NCBI GenBank assembly: GCA_018697205.1
Contig: JABHTG010000057.1
Location: 160,792 to 224,791, forward strand
DNA: 64,000 nt
Direction: 5' to 3'
Source of the DNA: Nitrospina sp.
GTDB taxonomy: Bacteria; Nitrospinota; Nitrospinia; Nitrospinales; VA-1
Each line of letters opens with the position of its first letter. Position 1 is the stretch's first letter. A program made the position numbers and the translations under genes. The notes beneath the pieces were generated by a model. That model was not told where the DNA came from, ran no database searches, and saw nothing but the letters and a program-made list of their open reading frames with translations. This document shows positions 8,465-17,847 of the stretch, one piece after another.

Positions 8465-9214
8465 ATGCACACATTTAACTTATCAAGTCAGCTCATGATA
8501 GAACAATCAACTGATGGCTACCGTTACTCTATTGAACCGTTTTTATTAGTTCACTTTTCAAAATTATTAACCGGCACCCGCCTTTTAGATGTTGGGGCGG
8601 GATGCGGTATTATCCCTCTTCTCGTAGCAATGCAAACAAGTATAAAAGAAATCGTAGGAATAGAAATTCAAAAAAGTCTTTATGACATCGCCGTTAACAA
8701 TATATCAAGAAACGATTCCTCTGATAGAATAAGACTAATTCATGGTAACTTTATCAATGCAGGCTTAATTTCTACGCTTAACTTATTTGATACAATAATT
8801 TCAAATCCACCATACCGAAAATTGAATACAGGGCGTATTAACCCTAATCATGAAAAAGCGATAGCGAGGCACGAGATATCCATAGACTTAAATTCACTTC
8901 TTTCCAAAACAAGCAGTTTGTTAAAATACAAGGGGAAATTTATTATGGCTTATCCACCATTAAGGCTTAGAGAAGTGCAGGAAAGACTCTATTTTTACAA
9001 ATTATTTCCCTCAAGACTTCGTTTTATACATAGTTCAAGTGAGGCTGATTCTCGGATATTTCTAATTGAAGCAGTAAAAAACCAGCAAGTAGAATGTATA
9101 ATCGAACCTCCTCTATTTGTTTATAATAAAGATGGCTCTTTTACAAAAGAAATGGAAAAAATTTATGCTTCCTTTAATTATTTTAGCCGGTCCCACCACA
9201 TCAAAGAAAAGTGA
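8465..9214 (+). CDS. TrmN6-like tRNA1(Val) (adenine-37-N6)-methyltransferase
   Basis: 249-residue class I SAM-dependent methyltransferase. The SAM-binding motif is LLDVGAGCGIIPLL (about 41-54), the acidic ribose-binding residue follows in GIEIQ, and the N6-adenine methyltransferase signature NPPY is present. The N-terminus QSTDGYRYSIEP.LL and the length match the YfiC/TrmN6 family, which methylates A37 of tRNA-Val. Its end overlaps the start of miaA, another tRNA-modification gene. Substrate assignment is by family. Confidence 0.82.
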   Translation: MHTFNLSSQLMIEQSTDGYRYSIEPFLLVHFSKLLTGTRLLDVGAGCGIIPLLVAMQTSIKEIVGIEIQKSLYDIAVNNISRNDSSDRIRLIHGNFINAGLISTLNLFDTIISNPPYRKLNTGRINPNHEKAIARHEISIDLNSLLSKTSSLLKYKGKFIMAYPPLRLREVQERLYFYKLFPSRLRFIHSSSEADSRIFLIEAVKNQQVECIIEPPLFVYNKDGSFTKEMEKIYASFNYFSRSHHIKEK

Positions 9215-12200
9215 TACGGCAATCGAGTTAGCCGAAAAAATTAATTCAGAAATTATTAGTGCTGACTCTATGCAAGTTTATAAATATTTTAATATAGGAA
9301 CAGCAAAAGTAACACCTGCGGATAGAGCTAGAGTCCCTCACCACCTAATTGACATTCTAGAACCTGACCAAAGTTTTTCTGCCTTTGACTTTAAATCTAA
9401 GGCTTTAAGGCAAATAAGAAAAATACATAAACAAGGTAAAGTCCCGATAATAACTGGAGGCACTGGACTCTACATTAAAGTCTTATGCGAAAACTATGAT
9501 TGCGCAGTCCAAATAAATCCAGAAATAAAAAAACAAGTCAAAGCTGATATCCAATCAAAAGGACTTCCCGAAGTACACAAGGAACTCCAACAAATTGATC
9601 CCAATTCTGCAAAGCGGATTTCCTCTTTAGACACACAACGTATTGAACGTGCCATCTCTGTGTACCGCCAAACAGGTATACCTTTTTCAGATTTCAGCAA
9701 AACGCAACCAAATCCAAATTATGAATTCCCCATTTATACTTTTCTCATAGAACGAGACCGAGAAGAACTTTATACAAGCATCAACCAGCGAGTCGAGAAA
9801 ATGATAAATATAGGATGGATTGAAGAAGTAAAAGCTATTTTAGCCCAGGGTTTCTCTGAAAAGCTAAAACCTTTTCAAAGTATTGGATACGCACAAATCA
9901 TAAGGTTTCTACATGAGAAACAGTCCCTAGAGAAAACCACTGACTTAATCAAGCAAGACACTCGGAATTATGCGAAACGACAGATTACCTGGTTTAAAAA
10001 ACTTTGCAATACCAAAATAATTAAAGCAACTATATCCGATAACCCAGCTTCCATCAGAGACCGATTACTACCTCTGCTTCCAAAGTCATTAATCATAATT
10101 GCCTTTTTTCTTATACTCTCTCTTATTAATCCAGGGAAAACAATTGGAAGTGAGAATAAGGGATATTCTTTTGCTTTGTTACAGTTTCAAAATAAAAATT
10201 TTCACCAGGCCGCCCTTTTATTTCGTTCTATTTATTCTTCAACCCCCAATTCCATAGAGAAAAAAAGAGCCTATTACCTTCTCGCTCATAGTTTAGTTCA
10301 TACAGGTAAGTTAAATGAACCAATTGAAATCTTCTTAGCCTCTATCAAAAATTATCCAGAAATAGAAGACTACATTCGATTTCACTTATCAGAGGTATTT
10401 TTTCGTTCTGGGAAAACTAAAGAAGCCTTGGAACAAGTTCACATAATACAACAAAAATTTCCAAAAACTCTATTACTAACTAAAACTAACATTCTATTAG
10501 CAAAAATTTTAGAAAGAAAAAACGAAATCAAAACTGCTCTTAAATTACTTGCCAAAACAGAAAAAAAAATATCAAAGCTTTCCAAATCCTCTGAAGAAAG
10601 ATTACACCTGCCGCAAATTATATATCACCAAGGAATTCTAAACAAAAAATCTGGAGAATTTACTAAATCTTATAACCGCTATCGATTTCTCCATATTGCC
10701 TTCCCAACAAACCGATTAACAAAACTTGCAAAAAAAGAAATGAAAAAACTCGCTAACGAATTTTCATTTAATATAGAACCTTTAACACTCGATGAATATG
10801 AACAACGAATTAAAGCACTCCTCCAAGATGTGCAATACCAACAAGTAGTTAATGAAGTTTCTGAGTTGCTTAAAGAAAAAATTTCGCTTCCAGCTAATTT
10901 CTATTTCTATTTAGCTAAAGCACAAAAAGGCCTTCGCAATAGAGATCTCTCTATTTTTTCGCTTAGAAAATTTCTACAGCACTATCCAAACCATAAACGA
11001 ACTCAAGAGGCTTTATTCAATATTGGGCGAAATCTTTGGAACACTGGATATTATAGTGACGGACTAAAAAACTTTAAAGACTCAATCAATATAAATACTA
11101 ACCCTGGTCTAACTAACCAAGCGATTTTTTTTGTTGGGAAAATGCATGAAGAGAAAAAACGCTATACCCAAGCAACTAAATATTACTCAATTTTATCTGA
11201 TAAATTTAATGGAGAATATGCCGAACGTGCTATATGGCAGCTTGGATGGATGAACTATACAACAGGAAATTTCCAAAAATCTTTTGACTACTTTGGTGAC
11301 AGTATCAAAAAATATCCAACTGGCCTTTTTGCCGAAAGCAGCATGTTCTGGAGCGCAAAATCAGCTGAAAAATTAAAACACAAGGATCTTTCCCAAAAAA
11401 TTTTCACAGACGTTAATATATTATTTCCTTACACCTACTATGGAATTAGGGCGGAAAACATCATAGCCGACAAGAAGATTTTTCCAACTGCAATCAAAAG
11501 TCAAGCGTCGCCTGATATGACACATAATCTATCAAGTGCTGTGCGCTTTCACTATTATCGAGGAGTTGAGTTATCAGCAACTGGTTTTTTTGAAGAAGCA
11601 AGACTTGAAATCAAAAAGGTAGAAATTGCCACACGAAAAAACCTGTCCGGAGTAATTTGGCTAACCAAACTTTATAATGATGCTAACGCTTATTCTGACA
11701 CTCAAAGGATTATGCAACTATATAAAAACTATAAAACCAAAATCAGAGAAAAAGAACTTTCTGATAATTTTTGGAAAAACTTTTATCCACTAGCCTATGC
11801 AAAAGCTATTCACGACAGTTCAAAATTTTTTAATGTGGATCCATACTTCGTGAAAGGGCTTATTCGACAAGAAAGTTTATTTAATGCACAAGTCCAATCT
11901 CGTGCTGGAGCGATTGGATTAATGCAAATTATGCCAGCAACTGGGCGGAACCTATACGCTAATTCAAAAAACAAAGAACCATTCACTACCGAAATATTAT
12001 TTAACCCTGAAAAAAATATTCAATTGGGGGTCCAATACATTCACCAACTAAATAAACGTTTTAATAAAAATAAAGCACATATTTTAATTTCATATAACGC
12101 CGGCCCTCATAATTTAAAAAAATGGTTAAAAAGGTTTAAACATATTAATGACCCTGACGTGTTTATAGAATCTATTCCATATCCCGAAACCAGAAAATAC

Positions 12201-12269
12201 GTTAAAAAAGTGCTCAGAAACTACGGGATTTACCAATCTTTATATCCAAAAAATTCTTTAGCTAATTAA
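9165..12269 (+). CDS. MiaA (tRNA dimethylallyltransferase) fused to Slt-type lytic transglycosylase
   Basis: One uninterrupted frame encodes two normally separate proteins. Residues 1-300 (counted from the ATG at 9165) are MiaA, which adds a dimethylallyl group to A37 of tRNA: SADSMQVY, PHHLIDI, TGGTGLYI, RIERA and YAKRQITWF are present. The Walker A motif reads GPTTSKKS, with Lys where the Gly of GK(S/T) is expected. A hydrophobic segment at 303-323 resembles a signal peptide or anchor. TPR-like helices fill about 330-860. A C-terminal SLT domain follows, with catalytic Glu903 in RQESLFN, then GLMQIMPAT and SYNAGP. Upstream Met codons at 9117 and 9132 are open, but MiaA homology starts at 9165. 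No in-frame ATG precedes the Slt part near the junction (about 10065). A lost stop or an assembly error cannot be excluded. Confidence 0.85.
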   Translation: MLPLIILAGPTTSKKSDTAIELAEKINSEIISADSMQVYKYFNIGTAKVTPADRARVPHHLIDILEPDQSFSAFDFKSKALRQIRKIHKQGKVPIITGGTGLYIKVLCENYDCAVQINPEIKKQVKADIQSKGLPEVHKELQQIDPNSAKRISSLDTQRIERAISVYRQTGIPFSDFSKTQPNPNYEFPIYTFLIERDREELYTSINQRVEKMINIGWIEEVKAILAQGFSEKLKPFQSIGYAQIIRFLHEKQSLEKTTDLIKQDTRNYAKRQITWFKKLCNTKIIKATISDNPASIRDRLLPLLPKSLIIIAFFLILSLINPGKTIGSENKGYSFALLQFQNKNFHQAALLFRSIYSSTPNSIEKKRAYYLLAHSLVHTGKLNEPIEIFLASIKNYPEIEDYIRFHLSEVFFRSGKTKEALEQVHIIQQKFPKTLLLTKTNILLAKILERKNEIKTALKLLAKTEKKISKLSKSSEERLHLPQIIYHQGILNKKSGEFTKSYNRYRFLHIAFPTNRLTKLAKKEMKKLANEFSFNIEPLTLDEYEQRIKALLQDVQYQQVVNEVSELLKEKISLPANFYFYLAKAQKGLRNRDLSIFSLRKFLQHYPNHKRTQEALFNIGRNLWNTGYYSDGLKNFKDSININTNPGLTNQAIFFVGKMHEEKKRYTQATKYYSILSDKFNGEYAERAIWQLGWMNYTTGNFQKSFDYFGDSIKKYPTGLFAESSMFWSAKSAEKLKHKDLSQKIFTDVNILFPYTYYGIRAENIIADKKIFPTAIKSQASPDMTHNLSSAVRFHYYRGVELSATGFFEEARLEIKKVEIATRKNLSGVIWLTKLYNDANAYSDTQRIMQLYKNYKTKIREKELSDNFWKNFYPLAYAKAIHDSSKFFNVDPYFVKGLIRQESLFNAQVQSRAGAIGLMQIMPATGRNLYANSKNKEPFTTEILFNPEKNIQLGVQYIHQLNKRFNKNKAHILISYNAGPHNLKKWLKRFKHINDPDVFIESIPYPETRKYVKKVLRNYGIYQSLYPKNSLAN

Positions 12270-12602
12270 TCTGACCAAAATTTACAGTAATCTCACTAAA
12301 ATTTTATCAAATATTATAACAGTAGTTTTTATTACAAAATTTCAATTATTATTTGGATTTTATTCAAAGTTTAAAAAAATGTATAATAACTACTCAACCT
12401 TAATCAATCATTAAACAATTATTAATAAAGGTTATCCTGATAAGTTTTATTTTTTAATTAAACATATTAATTATATTTTTTTAAAGCATAAAACATCAAT
12501 CATTCAACGTAAAACCAACATATAACAACATGTCAGATTTAAGGTAAATAATATTTTGGCTGGTCGTTTAATTAATCATACAAAGGAATGAAAGGAAAAA
12601 AA
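12270..12602. other. Gene-free AT-rich interval
   Basis: This 333-bp gap between miaA-slt and the ArsM-like gene is extremely AT-rich, with stop codons in all frames. A TATAAT-like box occurs near 12380 but has no matching -35. The only clear signal is the AAAGG ribosome binding site just before the ATG at 12603. I see no RNA gene, repeat or terminator. Confidence 0.5.
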
Positions 12603-13589
12603 ATGAATGACATAGAGCCGTGCTGTGACAACGATTCAGACAAAGAAGACGTATCTAGAAAAGATGTTCAAAATTTTTACTCAAATGCTGCGGTTACTAC
12701 TCAGGAAAGTTTATGCTGCCCTACAGACTATAATATGAATGATGTTTCACATATACCTAATGAAGTTTTGAAAGTCTCATATGGTTGTGGAAGTCCTGTT
12801 GGTAGAGCTGGTCTTCAAGAAGGTCAGACAATGGTCGACCTTGGCTCTGGTGGAGGTATAGATTGCTTTATAGCCGCTAAGCTCGTAGGAAAGACAGGTC
12901 ATGTTTATGGCATAGACATGACTGAAGAAATGCTGAACATAGCTAGAAAAAATGCGAAGCAGGTAGTTAATAACCTTGGTTATAATAATTTAGAGTTTAT
13001 GCAAGGTTTTCTTGAAAACATTCCTATTGCAGATATGTCTGTTGATCTTGTCACATCAAATTGTGTCATCAATCTTTCTACAAAAAAAAATGATGTCTTT
13101 AAAGAAGTTTATAGAATTTTAAAACCAGGGGGTCACTTTCTAATTGCTGATATTATTTCAGAGGTTGAAGTCCCAGAAAAAATGAGGAATAACAAAGCTC
13201 TTTGGGGGGAATGTATCTCAGGAGCACTTACGCTTAAAGATTTCCTTAATTATGCATATAATAATCAGTTCCAAGGATTACATATCCAAAAAGACTACTT
13301 ATGGAAGGAGGTAGAAGGGATTAAATTCTATTCTTATACGATAGAGGGTTATAAATTTTCTTCCAAAGAAAAATCATCTGAAGATAATTCTATTTTTGCT
13401 ACCTACGCAGGACCTTTTGAGAGTGTAGTTTTTCAAGGAACTAAATTTCTACTTGGTGACGCCGTTAAAATTGATCATAAGATAGCAAAAATAATGTCTT
13501 CACACTCCTATTCTGGGCAATTTATAATAACTGACTCGAATATTGAAAAACCAGCTGGAGTTAACACTGAGATTACCTGTTGTAATTAA
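12603..13589 (+). CDS. ArsM-like arsenite S-adenosylmethionine methyltransferase
   Basis: 328-residue class I methyltransferase. The SAM motif is VDLGSGGGIDCF (about 78-89), followed by GIDMTEEML. Three cysteines match those needed for As(III) binding in the ArsM/AS3MT family: C62 in YGCG, C154 in SNCVINL and C204 in GECISGAL. A vicinal CC pair occurs near the N-terminus (C38-C39) and another at the very end. I chose the ATG at 12603 because AAAGG lies 7-8 bp before it; the ATG at 12588 has its purine run too close. No arsR, arsenite efflux or reductase gene is adjacent. Another thiophilic metalloid, or an arsenosugar pathway, is possible. Confidence 0.8.
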   Translation: MNDIEPCCDNDSDKEDVSRKDVQNFYSNAAVTTQESLCCPTDYNMNDVSHIPNEVLKVSYGCGSPVGRAGLQEGQTMVDLGSGGGIDCFIAAKLVGKTGHVYGIDMTEEMLNIARKNAKQVVNNLGYNNLEFMQGFLENIPIADMSVDLVTSNCVINLSTKKNDVFKEVYRILKPGGHFLIADIISEVEVPEKMRNNKALWGECISGALTLKDFLNYAYNNQFQGLHIQKDYLWKEVEGIKFYSYTIEGYKFSSKEKSSEDNSIFATYAGPFESVVFQGTKFLLGDAVKIDHKIAKIMSSHSYSGQFIITDSNIEKPAGVNTEITCCN

Positions 13590-13699
13590 GAAGGTCTATT
13601 ATTTTAGGCAGCATGAATTAGGTAATCCGGGTTTACTGTGTCTAATTTTAGTCGCTTAATAAAAATCGAAGCAACTCTGAGAATTTAAACTTTTTAAAA

Positions 13700-14365
13700 T
13701 CACTTTTTCACGAATCGGTAAAGAGCTGGAATCAAGCTAAAAATACCTAATAAAACTAAAGCTCCAAATACTTTTGGAGACGTAATGTCAGAGACACTAT
13801 TTATGCGAGCCAAGTTACTGCCAGCATTAGCGTAAATAAACGAACCTGGAATAATTCCTAGCATTGTTACAAAAAAATAAATCGAGATTCTAACCTGCGT
13901 TAACCCTAAAATAAGATTAATTAGAAAAAATGGGAATAAAGGGACTAATCTTAAAAAAAGCATATAGCTAACAGCACTTTCTGATATCCCCTTATTAATA
14001 GGCTCTAATTTATCACCAAATTTGCCCGTGACCCAATCACGAAAAATAAAACGTGCACTTAAAAAAGAAGCTGTCGCCCCCAACGTAGCCCCAATATTCA
14101 CAACAAATGTCCCCGGGAGTGCCCCAAAGATTGCACCAGCAGCCAGAGTTAGCACCGTTGCTCCGGGCAACGAAAGGGCAACTGTTAAAAAGTAAACCCC
14201 AATAAACCAGGATATAAAAACTATTGAATTTTCCTGATATACAACATTCAATTTATCTCGATTGATTTTCAAACTTTCGAATGACAAATAATGTTCAATA
14301 TCAAAGTAATAAAATGAAGCAACCCCTAATCCAATGAGTATAAGCAAGAATATTTTTTTATTCAT
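13700..14365 (-). CDS. TVP38/TMEM64-family membrane protein (VTT domain)
   Basis: 221 residues. An N-terminal hydrophobic helix is followed by the VTT/SNARE-associated core of about five membrane segments. The core includes the Gly/Ala-rich AAGAIFGALPG reentrant region and the signature FLRLVPLFPFFLINLILG. The family (DedA superfamily) is linked to membrane homeostasis and possibly lipid transport; no specific substrate can be named. It is convergent with the ArsM-like gene, with about 110 bp between them and no obvious terminator hairpin. Confidence 0.88.
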   Translation of the reverse strand: MNKKIFLLILIGLGVASFYYFDIEHYLSFESLKINRDKLNVVYQENSIVFISWFIGVYFLTVALSLPGATVLTLAAGAIFGALPGTFVVNIGATLGATASFLSARFIFRDWVTGKFGDKLEPINKGISESAVSYMLFLRLVPLFPFFLINLILGLTQVRISIYFFVTMLGIIPGSFIYANAGSNLARINSVSDITSPKVFGALVLLGIFSLIPALYRFVKK

Positions 14366-14503
14366 TTTTTTAATTAAAATATTTTTTATACACTAGACAT
14401 AATTAAATCCGATTAATTGATGCCGCATGTTAAAAATAGTTACGTTGAATTTAATGTTTTTATAAAGAGCATATATTTTGGTTGAAAATAAAATACTTTT
14501 TTT

Positions 14504-16078
14504 TTATTTTACGCGCATTGCTCTAACCCTCTCGAGTCGATCAAAGTCTTCTAACTTAATATAAAGTTTCTCTGCCTTATTAAGGTGATAGGTTCCTTTT
14601 TCTATATCGGAGAGATTTTCTAAGTATGTATAACCTAACATGAAGTGACCTTCGGCGAAATCTGGCTTAATACGAACTGCTTCATTAAAAGCATCGCATG
14701 CGCTCTGAAAATTTTTACAATCAATTAAAACAAGGCCTAAAAAATATTGTATCTGCAATGAATCAGGTTTTAATAAGACTGATGTAGATAGGGAGACTGC
14801 TGCTTTTTCAAATTCCTTTGTTGCCCGGCAGGCTACTCCGATATAATAATGTGCGTTTGGATTTTTTGCGTCAATTAATATTGCTTGTCTCAAAACATCT
14901 AAGGCACTTTTAAAGTCTTCCTTCCTAATATAAGCTGCACCAAGTGCAATATACCCATGAATGAAAGTAGAGTTTAAACGAATAGATTGTTTTAATGCCC
15001 CTACTGCATTATCAAGAACATCACCCCCCCCCTCTTCCAATGTTCCGTATGCAATTCCCATATTGTAATAAGCATCAAGATAGTCACGTTTAAACGATAT
15101 AGCTATTTTGTATGCATCTACGGCCCCCTGATTTAGACTTAACTGTTGAAGCCGCAATCCTTCTTTTAACCAATCTTCTGCAGCCTTATCTTGATCTACT
15201 GGAAGCTCGGATGTATTAAAAATTAGCTGTATCAGCTTTGCCCTTTGAAATTCTTTATTCTCTTGTAGTAAATATTCTGCGGTTTGTAAATACTTCTCTG
15301 CTCGCTTTGAGTTTCTCAATTTTTTTATATGCACAAAGCCTAATTGACAATATGCTTCTGCGAATTCTGGGAGAAGTTGAGTAGCTTTTTTGAAGGCTTG
15401 GCGTGCATCTGAGTTATGGCCATACTCTATTAACTCTAAGCCGATCATGTAATATAATTTAGATAGAACACGTTTTTTTTCGATTGTATTTTTATCTCCT
15501 GTACCATTGTTTTGCGCCGGATAACGATTGAGTTTTTCAAATGTCAGCGTGAACCAAAATTCCGGAACATTAAACTCCGGGGTCATTGGAACAGCAACAT
15601 GGAATGCTGCCATTGCTTTTTTTTCACGCCCTGCTAATAAGTAACTCATTCCAAGGCTATAATAGAGATGAGGGTAGTAATTCCTTAATTTTATAATTTT
15701 TCGATAACAATCTATTTCTTCTTTATAATTCCCCATACAACCGTACACATGCCCTAAAAGATGATAAGCTGGATAAGCATCTGGACTCATTTCTATAGCC
15801 CCTCTTAAAGATTCAACCGCTTCCTCAAATTCGCATGCAAAAATATTGATAATAGCTTCACCTAGCAACTCGGTATCTTTCCAAGCATAAGGAAATAAAT
15901 CGAAAATTACTTCCATTACCCACTCAGCAGGCGACTCAATACCTTGAAGAGCTTTGAATCTAATAGCCATGTCTGGAGAGAGCTCCCGCAAAGCATCTCC
16001 AATAGTTGACAAACCTTCTTCTAAAATAGGTTTCTCACTAATTATTCGCTTTTTATTCTTATTTTTTTTATTTGACAA
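14504..16078 (-). CDS. Tetratricopeptide-repeat protein
   Basis: 524 residues with no signal peptide and a very basic Lys/Asn start (MSNKKNKNKK). From about residue 70 onward it is built of degenerate 34-residue TPR helices pairs (for example AYPAYHLLGHVYGCMGNYKEE, AHYYIGVACRATKEFEKA and GHFMLGYTYLENL). These occur in two blocks separated by a less regular stretch near residues 170-330. TPR solenoids mediate protein contacts; no enzymatic domain is visible. It is divergent from the methyltransferase gene at 16284, with a 205-bp gap that probably holds both promoters. Confidence 0.85.
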   Translation of the reverse strand: MSNKKNKNKKRIISEKPILEEGLSTIGDALRELSPDMAIRFKALQGIESPAEWVMEVIFDLFPYAWKDTELLGEAIINIFACEFEEAVESLRGAIEMSPDAYPAYHLLGHVYGCMGNYKEEIDCYRKIIKLRNYYPHLYYSLGMSYLLAGREKKAMAAFHVAVPMTPEFNVPEFWFTLTFEKLNRYPAQNNGTGDKNTIEKKRVLSKLYYMIGLELIEYGHNSDARQAFKKATQLLPEFAEAYCQLGFVHIKKLRNSKRAEKYLQTAEYLLQENKEFQRAKLIQLIFNTSELPVDQDKAAEDWLKEGLRLQQLSLNQGAVDAYKIAISFKRDYLDAYYNMGIAYGTLEEGGGDVLDNAVGALKQSIRLNSTFIHGYIALGAAYIRKEDFKSALDVLRQAILIDAKNPNAHYYIGVACRATKEFEKAAVSLSTSVLLKPDSLQIQYFLGLVLIDCKNFQSACDAFNEAVRIKPDFAEGHFMLGYTYLENLSDIEKGTYHLNKAEKLYIKLEDFDRLERVRAMRVK

Positions 16079-16283
16079 AATATTCTATTATCCTTTTTTT
16101 CTCGTATTATAGTGCTTTGAAGAATTTTTAAAAGTGCTGTTAAATGCTATACTTCTAATGTCAATAAACACGGAATCATTTTATTCCCTCCGTTCTTAGC
16201 CTTTTCTTATTTTTTTATTATGACTTAGATCATCTCCTAAATTTTTGTTTGATTATTTATAATACCTTCATTTTAAATCAGTC

Positions 16284-17108
16284 ATGAAAAATTTTATTCC
16301 CCCAAATTCGCCGTTTTTAAAAGCTGACACACGTACTAAACGCTGGGCTATCCCCTATCATTCTGAATGCATCAACGGTCGTATCGATATTTTGTTGAAT
16401 AACAACCGCCAATCCCTTCAAAATAAATCTATTCTTGATGTTGGATCTCATACTGGAATTTTTTCTTGGTCGGCGTTACAGCTCGGAGCTAAGTTTGTCC
16501 ATGGCATTGATGTCGAAAAACGTACAGTTAAGCGCTGCATGGATTTATTTTTGAAAGAAAAAATAAGCCCTTCAAAGTATAAATTTGGAACTGACAATAT
16601 TATTAATTTTTTAGAAAAGGTAGATAAAAAGTCATTCAATACTGTCTTTTGTTTCGGTGTTCTTTATTACATAACTGAACCTCTTCGTTTAATTAAACTC
16701 ATGGCTCGTGCAGCAAAAGAAACTATTCTCATTGACACGTTTACAGCTTCTTATTCGGCAATACAGGGAAAGGACGCCTCCAAAATTCATCCTTATCTAT
16801 CAGATAAAATTCTAGAATTACCTCTAATGATAACGTCTCCTACTCAAACAGAAAAAAAGGACTACCATCTTCCCGAATCCTTTATCCGCAAAGGGCGTAA
16901 TCTAAGTTTAACCTCTTTACCTACACAAGCAATGCTTGAATTGTGGTTTGAATCCTTAGATTTAACTTGGGAAAAGCTTGACTGGTCTAAACACACTACT
17001 AAACCTTGCTCCTTTCGAGACTTACTAACACCTGAGCAAAAACTGGCTTCTCATTGGGCGGATATTTACGCGAGTGGAATTCGTGTGTCTTATATGCTGC
17101 ACATCTAA
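16284..17108 (+). CDS. Class I SAM-dependent methyltransferase, substrate unknown
   Basis: 274 residues with a Rossmann methyltransferase core. Motif I is ILDVGSHTGIFSW (about 51-63), the acidic residue comes in HGIDVE, and FCFGVLYYI occupies the motif IV region. The N-terminal 40 residues and the C-terminal 80 (Trp-rich) are not typical of a named family. It resembles the general tRNA-wobble/CmoB-like and DUF1698 group in having an N-terminal extension before the core, but I do not assign it. It stands alone with gaps on both sides. Confidence 0.75.
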   Translation: MKNFIPPNSPFLKADTRTKRWAIPYHSECINGRIDILLNNNRQSLQNKSILDVGSHTGIFSWSALQLGAKFVHGIDVEKRTVKRCMDLFLKEKISPSKYKFGTDNIINFLEKVDKKSFNTVFCFGVLYYITEPLRLIKLMARAAKETILIDTFTASYSAIQGKDASKIHPYLSDKILELPLMITSPTQTEKKDYHLPESFIRKGRNLSLTSLPTQAMLELWFESLDLTWEKLDWSKHTTKPCSFRDLLTPEQKLASHWADIYASGIRVSYMLHI

Positions 17109-17221
17109 ATTAACTAAACATAACTTTAATCATTTTTTTAATTTCCCTTATTTATAAAGAGCGTTTAAAATAGGCTAACTTTATTTCTATTTAACTCAAA
17201 CCCTTCGAGAGAATATAGAAT

Positions 17222-17719
17222 ATGAAAACCCCCCTGTTTGATAAGTTTAGTAGTAACTTAGATTTGGAATCAATTAAATTTTCTCTTACTCAGCGAAACG
17301 ATGGCCCAAATTGGACGCTGGATAAAACTGAACTTGTGGAGGTCTGGTATCGTAGATTTCTGTATATGTCGTATATTTATGATGATAAAGTAATTGTTCC
17401 TAGTAAAGACATCGACACTTTCTGGCACGCCCACATTCTCGACACCCAAAAATACATGTCTGACTGTGACAATCTTTTCGGTAGATACATTCATCATTTT
17501 CCATACTTTGGCATGCGCGGTGAAAACGATCGAATTGAGCTTGCAAAGTCATTTCGTGAGACCGAGGAATTATTCTTGCTTCATTTTAACGAATCACCTG
17601 TAAGTGTTGGAATTGCCGATTGTGGATCACTATGCAATGAACCAACACCGAAGTTTAACCAAAGTGAGTTTTCTTCTAGCGAACGCCCAACTTTAAATAG
17701 CTCTGTGGTGACACACTAA
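17222..17719 (+). CDS. Glycine-rich-domain-containing-like protein (GRDP/DUF1399-like)
   Basis: 165 residues. The central region matches the DUF1399/GRDP type: VEVWYRRFLYMS, then the hallmark DTFWHAHILDTQKY, and YIHHFPYFG. The repeated His residues in WHAH and YIHH could bind a metal, but that is conjecture. The last 40 residues are Ser/Asn-rich and look disordered. There is no signal peptide. In plants the family is tied to stress and development; in bacteria its role is unknown. It is a single gene between the methyltransferase and a TPR lipoprotein. Confidence 0.7.
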   Translation: MKTPLFDKFSSNLDLESIKFSLTQRNDGPNWTLDKTELVEVWYRRFLYMSYIYDDKVIVPSKDIDTFWHAHILDTQKYMSDCDNLFGRYIHHFPYFGMRGENDRIELAKSFRETEELFLLHFNESPVSVGIADCGSLCNEPTPKFNQSEFSSSERPTLNSSVVTH

Positions 17720-17847
17720 ACTTGAAAAAATTTTTGTTTTTATATTTTTAATAGAACTATTAAAATTTTCTATTCAATCTATTTATATAAATCGCTATAC
17801 CCTATAGATAAGACATCAACGTTATATGTTCCCCATTTTTTCAATAT

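Noticed and set aside
9117..9164. Earlier start of the miaA-slt frame
   Set aside because: The first 16 codons lie inside trmN6 and have no MiaA likeness; MiaA homology starts at the ATG at 9165.
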